A stretch of DNA of 64,000 bases, taken from a bacterium (GTDB lineage: Bacteria > Bacillota > Bacilli > Lactobacillales > Streptococcaceae). A model generated the notes under the pieces. It saw only the letters and a program-made list of their open reading frames with translations. It ran no database searches and had not been told where the DNA came from. Location: positions 1-64,000 of the forward strand of contig CAJNBY010000009.1 in the NCBI GenBank assembly GCA_905221125.1, read 5' to 3'. The position numbers and the translations under genes were made by a program. This document shows, piece after piece, positions 22,822 to 31,431 of the stretch. Each line of letters starts with the position of its first letter. The stretch's first letter is position 1.

Positions 22822-23388
22822 ATGAAGAAAGTGGAACCAATTCGTGATCTAGATGATATCGAACGAATCAAAGATTATTTGAAGAACAAAAGCGATAGAA
22901 ACTATGTTTTGTTCATGTTTGGAATCTATTCTGGTCTAAGAGTGAGCGACATAGTACCTCTTCAAGTTAAGCAAGTGATTGCTGATAGGATTGAACTAAA
23001 AGAGAAGAAGACAGGGAAGATAAGGTATTTTCCAATCAGTCCACCTCTCAGGAAAGAAATCAATCGATACATTAAAGATAATCAGTTAGCAGAGTATGAT
23101 TACCTCTTTCCAAGTAAAAAGAAAAAGAGAACGGATGGTGTTCGTATCACACACATTGGAAGAGTAGCGGTCTATCAAATACTGCAAGACGCAGCTAAGT
23201 ATGTAGGCTTGAATCACATAGGGACTCATTCAATGAGGAAGACATTTGGCTATCATCATTACAAAAAGAATAGTAATGTAGCCATCCTTCAAAAGATATT
23301 TAACCACTCTACACCAGACATCACACTAGGATATATTGGTTACAGTCAAGACGAACTTGACCAGAGTATACTATCGTTTGACTATTAA
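22822..23388 (+). CDS. Second, short tyrosine recombinase
   Basis: Protein of 188 residues consisting of little more than the catalytic domain. It has R40 (IYSGLRVSDI), H136 and R139 (THSMRKTFGYH), H162 (IFNHSTPD) and Y171 (GYIGYS). It lacks an arm-binding domain, so it differs from the true integrase at 9649. Its place at the start of the late region is common in streptococcal phages, and its role is not established. RBS AAAGGAGAGG; start at MKKVEP, not the longer frame that runs through the tRNA-like element. Confidence 0.85.
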   Translation: MKKVEPIRDLDDIERIKDYLKNKSDRNYVLFMFGIYSGLRVSDIVPLQVKQVIADRIELKEKKTGKIRYFPISPPLRKEINRYIKDNQLAEYDYLFPSKKKKRTDGVRITHIGRVAVYQILQDAAKYVGLNHIGTHSMRKTFGYHHYKKNSNVAILQKIFNHSTPDITLGYIGYSQDELDQSILSFDY

Positions 23389-23518
23389 ATAACCTATCTA
23401 TTTTACATAATGAGAAAATGTAAATTAGTTTTTAGAAAAATATAGTGGAAGCCTTGGTACTCTTGGCTTTGAAGTTGTTTAATTTTATTTAACAGAATAT
23501 AAGATATGTTAAATATAA

Positions 23519-23640
23519 GAGGGGGTGGGTACACTAAAAACACCCCTACTTTGAAAGATACCGAGGGGGTACATTTGGAAATGCCAACCCCTCCCTTAAA
23601 AAAGAAAGGACCCCCTCCCTAGATGAATACCAACCCCCTC
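23519..23640. repeat. Candidate cos/terminase recognition region
   Basis: The octamer ACCCCCTC occurs inverted at 23519 and 23573 and direct at 23610 and 23633, with a one-base-shorter variant at 23587. The three direct copies are spaced exactly 23 bp apart. A further copy is at 24078. Two dyads, GGGGTG/CACCCC (23522-23546) and GAGGGGGT/ACCCCTC (23573-23593), frame the left part. GC-rich repeats beside an HNH gene are typical of cos. Confidence 0.5.
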
Positions 23641-23967
23641 CGTCCAGACCGTAGTGGACCACATAGGGTAGCCTTTGAGAAGAACAAGAATATTATCTTA
23701 AAGACAAGAAACACTTGTGGGATATGTGGCCAGCCTGTAGATAAAGACCTGAAATATCCTCATCCATTAAGTCCAGTCATTGACCACATCGTTCCAGTAA
23801 ATAAGAACGGGCATCCGTCTGACATTGCTAACTTGCAATTGGCGCACTGGCAATGCAATAGACAGAAGTCTGACAAGCTATATGCTGATGAGAAGACAAA
23901 TGGAACAAAGGTCATTGGTAATAGGAACTTACCACAAAGTACAGATTGGTTAAAGTATAAGAGTTAA
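23623..23967 (+). CDS. HNH endonuclease
   Basis: Protein of 114 residues with a zinc-finger pair C32/C35, the catalytic D54-H55 (VIDHIVPVN), N70 and H75 (NLQLAHWQCNRQK). HK97-type phages use such an HNH protein with the terminase to cut cos. It sits directly beside the octamer array. ATG follows the second ACCCCCTC copy. Confidence 0.9.
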   Translation: MNTNPLRPDRSGPHRVAFEKNKNIILKTRNTCGICGQPVDKDLKYPHPLSPVIDHIVPVNKNGHPSDIANLQLAHWQCNRQKSDKLYADEKTNGTKVIGNRNLPQSTDWLKYKS

Positions 23968-24159
23968 TACTAAAACCACCAGTAAGTATTTTTAAAAAAT
24001 AAATAGACCTTGTTTTAAAAAAATAATTAGACAGAGATCGAAAAAAGGACGAGTGTTCCTGCCAAGGTGGGGGGATGACCCCCTCCCCCTCGGTGCTTCA
24101 GGGCTTCACACCGTCACTGTACATTTTTTCTCGCGCAAAATGAAAGGTAGTTGTATAAA

Positions 24160-25464
24160 ATGACATTGAAAGGTATGGGCTATCTCAGGAAGAAGCTAGC
24201 TAACTATAAGATGGGTGTAGATACTAGATACAATCAGTATGCTATGCAACATAACGATATAGATGTTGGTATTACGATACCACCTCAAATTAGGCAACAA
24301 TATCGGGCGGTCTTAGGTTGGGCTGCTAAGGGTGTTGATAGTCTAGCAGACCGTTTGGTCTTTCGTGAGTTTGCCAATGACGAATTTGGGGCGAATGAAA
24401 TCTTTGCTCAGAACAATCCAGATGTATTCTTTGACAGCGCGATCCTTTCAGCTTTGATTGGGTCGTGTTGTTTTGTCTACATCTCGCAAGGAGACGACGA
24501 TGGCGCTCCTCGGTTGCAGGTTATTGAGGCAAGCAATGCGACTGGTGTGTTAGATCCTATCACTGGCCTGCTGACAGAGGGCTATGCAGTCTTGAAACGG
24601 GATGACAATGGATATGCTTTGCTTGAGGCTTACTTCACTAGTGATGTGACTTGGTTCTATCCTAAAGATGGTCAGCCGTTTGCGATCGGAAATCCAACGG
24701 GTGTTCCTTTGCTGGTGCCAGTCATTCATAGACCTGATGCGGTTCGTCCGTTTGGTCGGTCACGAATTACTAGGGCTGGGATGTACTATCAGAGATATGC
24801 TAAACGAACGCTTGAGCGGTCAGATGTGACTGCTGAGTTCTATTCGTTTCCTCAGAAGTATGTGTTGGGATTGAGTCAAGATGCTGAGGCAATTGATACT
24901 TGGAAAGCAACTGTGTCTAGCTTGCTGACATTTACAAAAGATGACGAAGGGGACAAGCCGAATGTGGGACAATTCACCACGTCCAGTATGTCTCCTTTTA
25001 CTGAGCAGTTACGGACTGCAGCAGCTGGATTTGCTGGAGAGATGGGATTGACCTTGGATGACCTTGGTTTTGTATCTGACAATCCGTCATCTGTTGAAGC
25101 TATCAAGGCTAGTCATGAGAACTTGCGGTTAGCTGGTCGGAAGGCTCAGCGCTCTCTGGGTTCTGGTCTGCTGAATGTGGCTTATGTGGCTACTTGCTTA
25201 CGTGATGAGTTTCCGTATCTGAGAAAGCAGTTCAATAAAACGGTCGTGAAGTGGGAGCCTTTGTTTGAAGCGGACGCTAACATGTTGACCTTGATTGGGG
25301 ACGGTGTTATCAAACTGAATCAAGCGGTGCCTGGCTATATGGATGCTGAAACCATCCGTGACTTGACTGGAATCAAAGGGTCAGACAAGCCTGCTCCAGT
25401 AGTGAAGGAGGTTGCAGATGGTGGAGGATATCGTTCCGAGCCTGCTCAAGAAAATCAAGTCTGA
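24160..25464 (+). CDS. Phage portal protein
   Basis: Protein of 434 residues. The central portal signature FGRSRITRAGMYYQRYAKRTLERSDVTAEF and the late LTLDDLGFVSDNPSSVEAIKASHENL place it in the SPP1 gp6-type portal family. It forms the dodecameric DNA channel at one capsid vertex. Start chosen at ATG 24160; a TTG nine bases upstream is too close to the GAAAGG ribosome site. Overlaps the MuF gene by 47 bp. A 24000-24150 leader holds a C-rich hairpin and TCTCGCGCA. Confidence 0.9.
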   Translation: MTLKGMGYLRKKLANYKMGVDTRYNQYAMQHNDIDVGITIPPQIRQQYRAVLGWAAKGVDSLADRLVFREFANDEFGANEIFAQNNPDVFFDSAILSALIGSCCFVYISQGDDDGAPRLQVIEASNATGVLDPITGLLTEGYAVLKRDDNGYALLEAYFTSDVTWFYPKDGQPFAIGNPTGVPLLVPVIHRPDAVRPFGRSRITRAGMYYQRYAKRTLERSDVTAEFYSFPQKYVLGLSQDAEAIDTWKATVSSLLTFTKDDEGDKPNVGQFTTSSMSPFTEQLRTAAAGFAGEMGLTLDDLGFVSDNPSSVEAIKASHENLRLAGRKAQRSLGSGLLNVAYVATCLRDEFPYLRKQFNKTVVKWEPLFEADANMLTLIGDGVIKLNQAVPGYMDAETIRDLTGIKGSDKPAPVVKEVADGGGYRSEPAQENQV

Positions 25465-27079
25465 GTTTGAAGGTGCTAGGTTGGACAGCGAGGTCTTGAA
25501 AGACTTGCTGTCTAAGCTACATCATAGCAAGGCAAGTTATTTGGACGCTAATCAATATGCTATTGAAATTGGGGAGATACTTTCTAAGGCTCTGGGAGCT
25601 TCTCTGACGAATGAAACACTACCAGACGGAAAAATGTATTACAATATCGCTCAGCGCGTGCTGACGGACGTTCTGGGGCGAAATCATGAGCTTGTGAGTG
25701 ATTATGCTGAGCAAGTTCAGAAGAATTTGAACTCTGAGGCTAAAATCGGGTTAGCTGCTCAAGTTCCTGAACTTAATCAAGACCGAATTGATGGCCTGGT
25801 CAATCGTTTAGCCAGTGAGGAAAGTTTTGATGATGTTCGTTGGCTGTTAGAAGAGCCTGTTGTGAACTTTACTCAGTCAATAATTGATGATACTATCCAA
25901 AAAAATGCGGAATTTCATCATAAATCTGGTTTGCAACCTGAGATTGTAAGAAAATCAGCTTATCACTGTTGCGAGTGGTGCCAGGAAGTTCAAGGTATTT
26001 ACAAATACCCAAGAGTTCCAAAGGATATTTATCGGAGACACCAACGTTGTAGATGCACTGTTGATTATAATCCTAAAAGTGGTAAGGTCCAAAATGTTTG
26101 GACAAAAAAATGGAGTAAGGAAGATAGTAACTCTCGCAAAGAGGAACGAATTAAACAACAAAAACAGTACTCTGAAAAAATTATTGAAAAAAAGGAATCT
26201 GAGTTCAAAAACAGACAATTGCTCCATTACAAAAATGAGGCTATTGATGCCATTAAGAAAACAAATATGTCCCAAAAAGTTGGGGCGGACAATTATAAGA
26301 AATTCATAGATATTTTTGATACAATCAAGGATGAAAATACGTTGAAGTTGTACCAAAAATTAGGATCAAAAATAGAATACGAAAGACTGGGTAAAACAGG
26401 AAATTTTGCTGAGAAAAATCGTGTACAACTTAACCAAAACGCTTTCGATGGAAAGGTAGTAAAAACTTTAAACAAATACTGGGCTAAACCATTGTCAACT
26501 ACATTTCATGAAAATGGCCACGCTTTGGATTATCTGGGCTTACAAGCTATAACCAAAGGAAAAAAAGTTGTTATCGGAGAAAAAAATGTACGACTATTTG
26601 GAGAAACGACAAAAGTTTCAGTATATGCAACACATAGCTCTCATTTACCTCAATACAATCTAAGAGAAACAATTAGAGAAGATTTATGGAGACGCATTAA
26701 TGGAGACTTACCGATGATTAAAGAATTAGGTGAGAATCCAAAACAATCTGAAAAGAATAAGATCATTAAGACTGCAAAGGAAAATCAAAAAAAATTCCAG
26801 GAGGAGATGAAAGAATTATTCAAAAAAAATCCTTCTGCGGTTGCGAATCTTTCAGATATGGTAGAAGCTACAGGCTGGTATAAAGAGCCTCAACCATTTG
26901 GATATGGACATGGAAAGAACTATTGGAAGAAACCAGGTTCGGCGGAAGCTGAGTTTTTTGCTGAGATTTCTGAACTGATAGCAGTCGACCATGAGGCATA
27001 TCGGGTGGTAAAGGAAATATTACCAAACGCAGTAAACGTTTATCATAAAATTGTTAATGATATTTTGAAAGGAGTCTAA
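25418..27079 (+). CDS. MuF head-morphogenesis protein fused to a zincin-like toxin domain
   Basis: Protein of 553 residues. The N-terminal half is a MuF/SPP1 gp7-type minor head protein with the Cys/His cluster C184, C185, C188 and H208-C211-C213 (CCEWC ... HQRCRC). After a Lys/Glu-rich coiled linker (about 230-270) the C-terminal half contains H364-E365-N366-G367-H368, a zincin HExxH motif, with a candidate third ligand in AEFFAEISE (about 511-517). This domain is not needed for head assembly and matches the plan of phage-borne MuF polymorphic toxins delivered from the virion. The DNA becomes clearly AT-richer after about 25900, consistent with an exchanged tip. ATG follows GAAGGAGG. Confidence 0.8.
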   Translation: MVEDIVPSLLKKIKSEFEGARLDSEVLKDLLSKLHHSKASYLDANQYAIEIGEILSKALGASLTNETLPDGKMYYNIAQRVLTDVLGRNHELVSDYAEQVQKNLNSEAKIGLAAQVPELNQDRIDGLVNRLASEESFDDVRWLLEEPVVNFTQSIIDDTIQKNAEFHHKSGLQPEIVRKSAYHCCEWCQEVQGIYKYPRVPKDIYRRHQRCRCTVDYNPKSGKVQNVWTKKWSKEDSNSRKEERIKQQKQYSEKIIEKKESEFKNRQLLHYKNEAIDAIKKTNMSQKVGADNYKKFIDIFDTIKDENTLKLYQKLGSKIEYERLGKTGNFAEKNRVQLNQNAFDGKVVKTLNKYWAKPLSTTFHENGHALDYLGLQAITKGKKVVIGEKNVRLFGETTKVSVYATHSSHLPQYNLRETIREDLWRRINGDLPMIKELGENPKQSEKNKIIKTAKENQKKFQEEMKELFKKNPSAVANLSDMVEATGWYKEPQPFGYGHGKNYWKKPGSAEAEFFAEISELIAVDHEAYRVVKEILPNAVNVYHKIVNDILKGV

Positions 27080-27080
27080 A

Positions 27081-27296
27081 ATGTTTCATGTGATTGATGA
27101 GGAAGTAAGTCTGAGGGTAGAAATCGCGGAAGCGAAATATTTAATTCACTTTAGAGAACGATTTCCGTCAGATATTTTTTTTGAGGATGAGATAGATTCT
27201 GTAACCGCTGAAAAAATTGAAAAGGCAGTTGAAAAATGTATATCTCAAAATAAACCTTATGTTAAACCAGATGGATACGAAGACCGTCTTTATTAA
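27081..27296 (+). CDS. Small protein directly after the MuF toxin (candidate immunity protein)
   Basis: Acidic protein of 71 residues (MFHVIDEEVSLRVEIAEAKY...), one base after the toxin stop, using AAAGGAG located in the toxin's last codons. It is as AT-rich as the toxin tip and is followed by a terminator. No domain recognised. Small size, acidity and position fit an immunity protein; this is inference. Confidence 0.55.
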   Translation: MFHVIDEEVSLRVEIAEAKYLIHFRERFPSDIFFEDEIDSVTAEKIEKAVEKCISQNKPYVKPDGYEDRLY

Positions 27297-27299
27297 TGT

Positions 27300-27323
27300 A
27301 GCACTCGCAAGGGTGCTTTTATT
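27300..27323 (+). terminator. Terminator inside the late operon, after the toxin module
   Basis: Seven-pair stem AGCACTC / GGGTGCT with a GCAA (GNRA) tetraloop, then TTTATT. It would attenuate transcription between the MuF module and the packaging gene. Confidence 0.65.
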
Positions 27324-27352
27324 GTGCTTAGAAAGGGGTAACACTGGAAAAT

Positions 27353-27574
27353 ATGATTGATTTTTTAGAGAAAAAGTCTAGTCTGGAGCGTGGTGCTTCT
27401 GTGAAAGAAATTTTGGAAGAAAATCTTGAGGCTAGTCATAACTATACTTCGGTATTAGTGGTTTCTTTGGATAAAGATGGTGAGATAAATCTTGGCTATA
27501 GCTGGGAAAGTAGTTTGCAGGCATTGGGAATGCTCGATGTTGCTAAAAACTATATTTTAAACGTAATCAATTAA
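27353..27574 (+). CDS. Hypothetical phage protein
   Basis: Acidic protein of 73 residues (MIDFLEKKSSLERGASVKEI...) with a beta-strand-rich middle (SVLVVSLDKDGEINLGYSWES). RBS AAAGGGG. Function unknown; a second candidate partner of the toxin, though separated from it by a terminator. Confidence 0.6.
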   Translation: MIDFLEKKSSLERGASVKEILEENLEASHNYTSVLVVSLDKDGEINLGYSWESSLQALGMLDVAKNYILNVIN

Positions 27575-27624
27575 ATCCTCCCAGCGATAGGGTTATCATG
27601 CGGTACGATTGAAAGGAGCAGTGG

Positions 27625-29037
27625 ATGGCTAGAAAGAAACTTGGCAATCAGAATCCTACTCAATCGGTAATTTTAAAGTACGTCAAGAAAAATTCTAAGG
27701 CAAAAGAAGCGGTAGAAATCTACGAGCGGACGGGTCTTTCTTGCTACGCTTGGCAAGTCAACTTGTTGACATCCATCATGGCTGTTGACAAGGATGGTTT
27801 GTGGGTTCATCAAAAATTTGGCTACTCTATTCCTCGTCGTAATGGGAAGTCCGAACTCTTGTACCTTTTTGAACTTTGGGGCCTGCACAATGGATTGAAC
27901 ATCCTACACACGGCTCATAGAATATCCACCTCTCATTCCTCTTTTGAAAAGGTGAAACGTTACCTTGAAAAAATGGGATATGTGGACGGTGAGCACTTTA
28001 GCTCTATACGAGCCAAGGGACAAGAGCGGATTGAACTTTTTGACGGCGGTGGGATTGTACAATTTCGTACCAGAACATCCAATGGTGGTTTGGGGGAAGG
28101 TTTTGACCTTCTTGTAATTGATGAGGCTCAGGAATATACGACTGAGCAGGAATCGGCCTTGAAATATACGGTAACGGATAGTAGCAATCCAATCACAATC
28201 ATGTGTGGGACACCTCCTACACCTGTTTCAAATGGTACGGTTTTCACAAACTACCGTAAGACTTGCCTATTTGGGAAAGGGAAATACTCTGGTTGGGCGG
28301 AATGGTCGGTTTCTGAAGAAAAAGAGATTGACGATGTGGAAGCATGGTATAACTCCAATCCCTCTATGGGTTACCATTTGAATGAGCGGAAGATAGAAGC
28401 TGAGCTTGGTGACGATAAGTTAGACCATAACGTGCAACGTTTGGGTTATTGGCCTGAATACAACCAGAAATCTGCTATTTCGGAAACGGAATGGAATGAG
28501 TTGTGTGTGGACTCTATGCCTGATTTATCAGGTAAGTTGTTTGTCGGAGTCAAATATGGGCAAGATGGCGCAAATGTGGCGTTAAGTATCGCTGTTCGTA
28601 CGGCAGATGAGCGGATTTTTGTTGAGACGATTGACTGTCAGTCAGTTCGTAACGGAAATGACTGGATCTTGGATTTTGTCAAGCGTGCCGATGTGGCTAC
28701 TATCGTAGTCGATGGGGCAAGCGGTCAGAAAATCCTTGATGAAGAGTTGAAAAAGGAACGCATGAAGAGCGTGATATTGCCTACGGTTAAGGAAATCATC
28801 GTGGCTAACTCTATGTGGGAACAAGGTATTTATCAAAAGACCTTGTGCCATGCTGGTCAACCGTCTTTGAAGAAAATCACAACCAACTGTGAGAAGCGGA
28901 ATATCGGTTCAAACGGTGGGTTTGGCTATCGCTCGCATTTTGCGGATATGGATATTTCCTTGATGGATAGCGCCTTGCTTGCGCATTGGGCTTGTTTGAC
29001 AACTAAGCCTAAGAAAAAGCAAAAAATCAGTTATTAA
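27625..29037 (+). CDS. Terminase large subunit
   Basis: DNA-packaging ATPase/nuclease of 470 residues. Walker A-like IPRRNGKSE (R71-S76), Walker B LLVIDEAQEY (D166, E167) and the coupling motif MCGTPPT follow the TerL ATPase order. The C-terminal RNase-H-like nuclease has acidic residues in LFVGVKYGQDG, VVDGASG and DMDISLMDSALLA. The first of these normally contains Asp, and here K replaces part of that motif (GVKYG). It lies after portal and MuF rather than before them, and no small subunit gene is recognisable nearby. Confidence 0.9.
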   Translation: MARKKLGNQNPTQSVILKYVKKNSKAKEAVEIYERTGLSCYAWQVNLLTSIMAVDKDGLWVHQKFGYSIPRRNGKSELLYLFELWGLHNGLNILHTAHRISTSHSSFEKVKRYLEKMGYVDGEHFSSIRAKGQERIELFDGGGIVQFRTRTSNGGLGEGFDLLVIDEAQEYTTEQESALKYTVTDSSNPITIMCGTPPTPVSNGTVFTNYRKTCLFGKGKYSGWAEWSVSEEKEIDDVEAWYNSNPSMGYHLNERKIEAELGDDKLDHNVQRLGYWPEYNQKSAISETEWNELCVDSMPDLSGKLFVGVKYGQDGANVALSIAVRTADERIFVETIDCQSVRNGNDWILDFVKRADVATIVVDGASGQKILDEELKKERMKSVILPTVKEIIVANSMWEQGIYQKTLCHAGQPSLKKITTNCEKRNIGSNGGFGYRSHFADMDISLMDSALLAHWACLTTKPKKKQKISY

Positions 29038-29041
29038 GAGG

Positions 29042-29065
29042 AGCAGTTGAGAGACTGCTTTTTTT
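29042..29065 (+). terminator. Terminator after the terminase gene
   Basis: Stem AGCAGT / ACTGCT, loop TGAGAG, followed by seven T. A second terminator inside the late operon, 5 bp after terL. Confidence 0.7.
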
Positions 29066-29113
29066 GATGCCTAAAAAATTACCGAACTGCCGGGAAAGCA
29101 GGAGAAAGGAGAC

Positions 29114-29584
29114 ATGAAGATGTCTGAATTTAAAACGATTGAAACACAGGAAGAACTAGATAACATCGTGAAGGAACGTATCAGACGTGAACGTGAAAAA
29201 TTCGGTGATTATGATGATCTCAAGAAACGTGTTTCAGAACTGGAATCTGAAAACAGTGCTTTGAAGTCTACTGTTGAAGATGACAAGCAAACCAGAGCAG
29301 AATTAGACGCTCAAATCACTGAATTGCAGGGGCAAGTGAGCAATTATGAAACTGCTAGCTTGCGAACTCGTATCGCTTTACAAAATGGCTTGCCTTATGA
29401 CTTAGCTGACCGTCTTCAAGGTGCTGACGAAGAAGCATTGAGGGCTGACGCTGAACGTCTAGCTGGTTTTATGAGACCAGCAACACCTCAAGCACCGCTA
29501 AGAGATACTGAGCCTGCTATGGGTGATGACAAAACTATGCAAATGAAGCAAATGCTTCGAGATTTACAACCAAAAGGAGAATAA
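29114..29584 (+). CDS. Capsid scaffolding protein (DUF4355-like)
   Basis: Protein of 156 residues dominated by a coiled coil (about 15-85) with a flexible Pro-rich C-terminus, directly before the major capsid gene, as typical of phage scaffolds. RBS AGAAAGGAG. Confidence 0.8.
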   Translation: MKMSEFKTIETQEELDNIVKERIRREREKFGDYDDLKKRVSELESENSALKSTVEDDKQTRAELDAQITELQGQVSNYETASLRTRIALQNGLPYDLADRLQGADEEALRADAERLAGFMRPATPQAPLRDTEPAMGDDKTMQMKQMLRDLQPKGE

Positions 29585-29589
29585 AAATT

Positions 29590-30486
29590 ATGGCAGATAA
29601 TGCAACGAAAGCTGGAACACTTTTTAAACCAGAACTAGTAAAAGAATTGATTAGCAAAGTACAAGGACGTTCTGTTCTTGCTAAACTCTCATCTCAAACA
29701 CCTATTCCATTTAATGGAGTGGAGCAATTTATCTTCAATCTTGAAGGAAATGCCCAAATTGTCGGTGAGGGTGAACAAAAACAAGCTGGTAAAGCTAAAA
29801 TCACTTCCAAAGTAATCAAACCACTTAAATTCGTTTACCAGGCTCGTATCACAGATGAGTTCAAATACGCTTCAGAAGAAAAACAAATGAACTTCTTGTC
29901 AGCATATATGGACGGATTCGCTAAGAAGATTGCAGAAGCCTTTGACCTTGCTGCTCTTCATGGATTGGAGCCAAAAACAATGACGGATGCTTCTTTCCGT
30001 TCAACAAACTCATTCGATGGATTGATTACTGGTAACATTGTCAACTACGCTGAAGACCATATCGATGATAATATTGATGCGGCAGTTCAACAAATCGTTG
30101 CAAAAGGTGGTGAAGTAACAGGTATCGCCTTATCACCAACAGCAGGTCAAAATTTGGCTAAAATTAAGGTCAATGGTGTTGTTCAATATCCTGAGTTTCG
30201 CTTTGGTCAAAACCCTGATTCATTCTACGGTATGAAATCAGATATCAACAAGAACCTCACTGTAACTGGTGGTACTGCTGAAACAGACCACGCCATTGTA
30301 GGGGATTTCCAAAACCGCTTCAAATGGGGTTACGCTGAAAACATTCCGATGGAAATCATTGAATATGGGGATCCAGATGGTGCAGGTCGTGACCTTAAAG
30401 CCTACAATGAAATCTGTTTGCGTGCGGAAGCCTTTATCGGTTGGGGCATCCTTGATGAAGAAGCCTTCTCTCGTGTGAAAGCGTAA
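29590..30486 (+). CDS. Major capsid protein (HK97 fold)
   Basis: Protein of 298 residues with typical HK97-fold features: KPELVKELISKVQGRSVLAKLSSQTPIPF, VYQARITDEFKYA and the C-terminal LRAEAFIGWGILDEEAFSRV. No obvious N-terminal delta domain, which agrees with a separate scaffold gene. RBS AAAGGAG. Confidence 0.9.
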   Translation: MADNATKAGTLFKPELVKELISKVQGRSVLAKLSSQTPIPFNGVEQFIFNLEGNAQIVGEGEQKQAGKAKITSKVIKPLKFVYQARITDEFKYASEEKQMNFLSAYMDGFAKKIAEAFDLAALHGLEPKTMTDASFRSTNSFDGLITGNIVNYAEDHIDDNIDAAVQQIVAKGGEVTGIALSPTAGQNLAKIKVNGVVQYPEFRFGQNPDSFYGMKSDINKNLTVTGGTAETDHAIVGDFQNRFKWGYAENIPMEIIEYGDPDGAGRDLKAYNEICLRAEAFIGWGILDEEAFSRVKA

Positions 30487-30491
30487 GTTCT

Positions 30492-30704
30492 ATGGCTTTA
30501 TACCGTGATTTAAAATCAGGCGTTATAATCGCCTCTGAGTGTATTCTCGGAGGTGATTGGGTGCCTGTGGAAAATACGGCACCAAGCGGAGGAGATTTGA
30601 CTGTAGCGGAATTGAAGTCTAGTTTGGATGAATTAGGCGTTGATTACGATAAGGGTCTGAAAAAATCCGATTTGGTAGCCTTGTACGAGGAAAACAAGGG
30701 TTAA
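30492..30704 (+). CDS. Small head protein with HeH/LEM-like motif
   Basis: Protein of 70 residues. The C-terminal LTVAELKSSLDELGVDYDKGLKKSDLVALYEE resembles a HeH/SAP-type DNA-binding helix pair found in phage head genes. Located between capsid and connector genes. Function unproven. Confidence 0.7.
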   Translation: MALYRDLKSGVIIASECILGGDWVPVENTAPSGGDLTVAELKSSLDELGVDYDKGLKKSDLVALYEENKG

Positions 30705-30707
30705 GCT

Positions 30708-31148
30708 ATGGAAAATTTTGCAAAGATTGAAGACTTGGAATTGTTGTGGCGCTCGTTGAAATTTGATGAGCGTGCAAGGGCTGAGGCTCTATTGGAAGTT
30801 GTATCTAATTCTTTGCGAGTTGAAGCTGAAAAAGTCGGCAAAGACCTTGACGACATGGTGGCGGAAAGCGTGTCATTCGCTAGTGTTGCCAAGTCTGTCA
30901 CGGTCGATATCGTGGCACGGACCTTAATGACCTCAACGGACCATGAACCGATGACTCAGGTATCTGAGAGTGCTTTGGGTTATTCGTTTAGTGGTTCTTA
31001 CCTTGTCCCTGGTGGCGGTCTCTTTATCAAAGACACCGAACTGAAAAGGCTTGGTTTGAAGAAAAAACAACGATATGGAGCGATTGAAATTTATGACCTA
31101 CCTAAAAGGAATCCCTGTCATTTTAGTAGACAAGGTAGAAACTGGTAA
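30708..31148 (+). CDS. Head-tail connector (Gp19/Gp15/Gp42-like)
   Basis: Protein of 146 residues with the family pattern FAKIEDLELLWRSL...VVARTLMTST-type helices and YSFSGSYLVPGGGLFIKDTELKRLGLKKKQRYGAIEIYD. Adaptor between portal and tail. Its 3' end overlaps the next gene by about 56 bp. Confidence 0.8.
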   Translation: MENFAKIEDLELLWRSLKFDERARAEALLEVVSNSLRVEAEKVGKDLDDMVAESVSFASVAKSVTVDIVARTLMTSTDHEPMTQVSESALGYSFSGSYLVPGGGLFIKDTELKRLGLKKKQRYGAIEIYDLPKRNPCHFSRQGRNW

Positions 31149-31431
31149 TGATGATTTCGGTCATCCAATCTATCGTGATGTTGAGATTGAGGTTCAAAAT
31201 GTATTGGTTGCCCCAACTTCATCAGAGGACGTCATCAATCAAATGAATTTGACTGGGAAAAAGGCGGAATATACACTTGGTATTCCCAAAGGAGATACTA
31301 ACAAGTGGGAAAACCGTGAGGTTAAGTTTTTTGGTCGCAAATGGCGGACGATTGGCATCCCTCAAGAGGGAATTGAGTCAATGATTCCATTATCTTGGAA
31401 TAGAAAGGTTATGGTTGAAGTTTATGAGTGA
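31093..31431 (+). CDS. Head closure / head-tail joining protein
   Basis: Protein of 112 residues starting MTYLKGIPVILVDKVETGND, rich in beta strands (VKFFGRKWRTIGIP), as in SPP1 gp16-type stoppers. Start placed at the ATG after ATGGAGCG; the ATG 18 bp upstream lacks a ribosome site. Overlaps the genes on both sides. Confidence 0.7.
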   Translation: MTYLKGIPVILVDKVETGNDDFGHPIYRDVEIEVQNVLVAPTSSEDVINQMNLTGKKAEYTLGIPKGDTNKWENREVKFFGRKWRTIGIPQEGIESMIPLSWNRKVMVEVYE

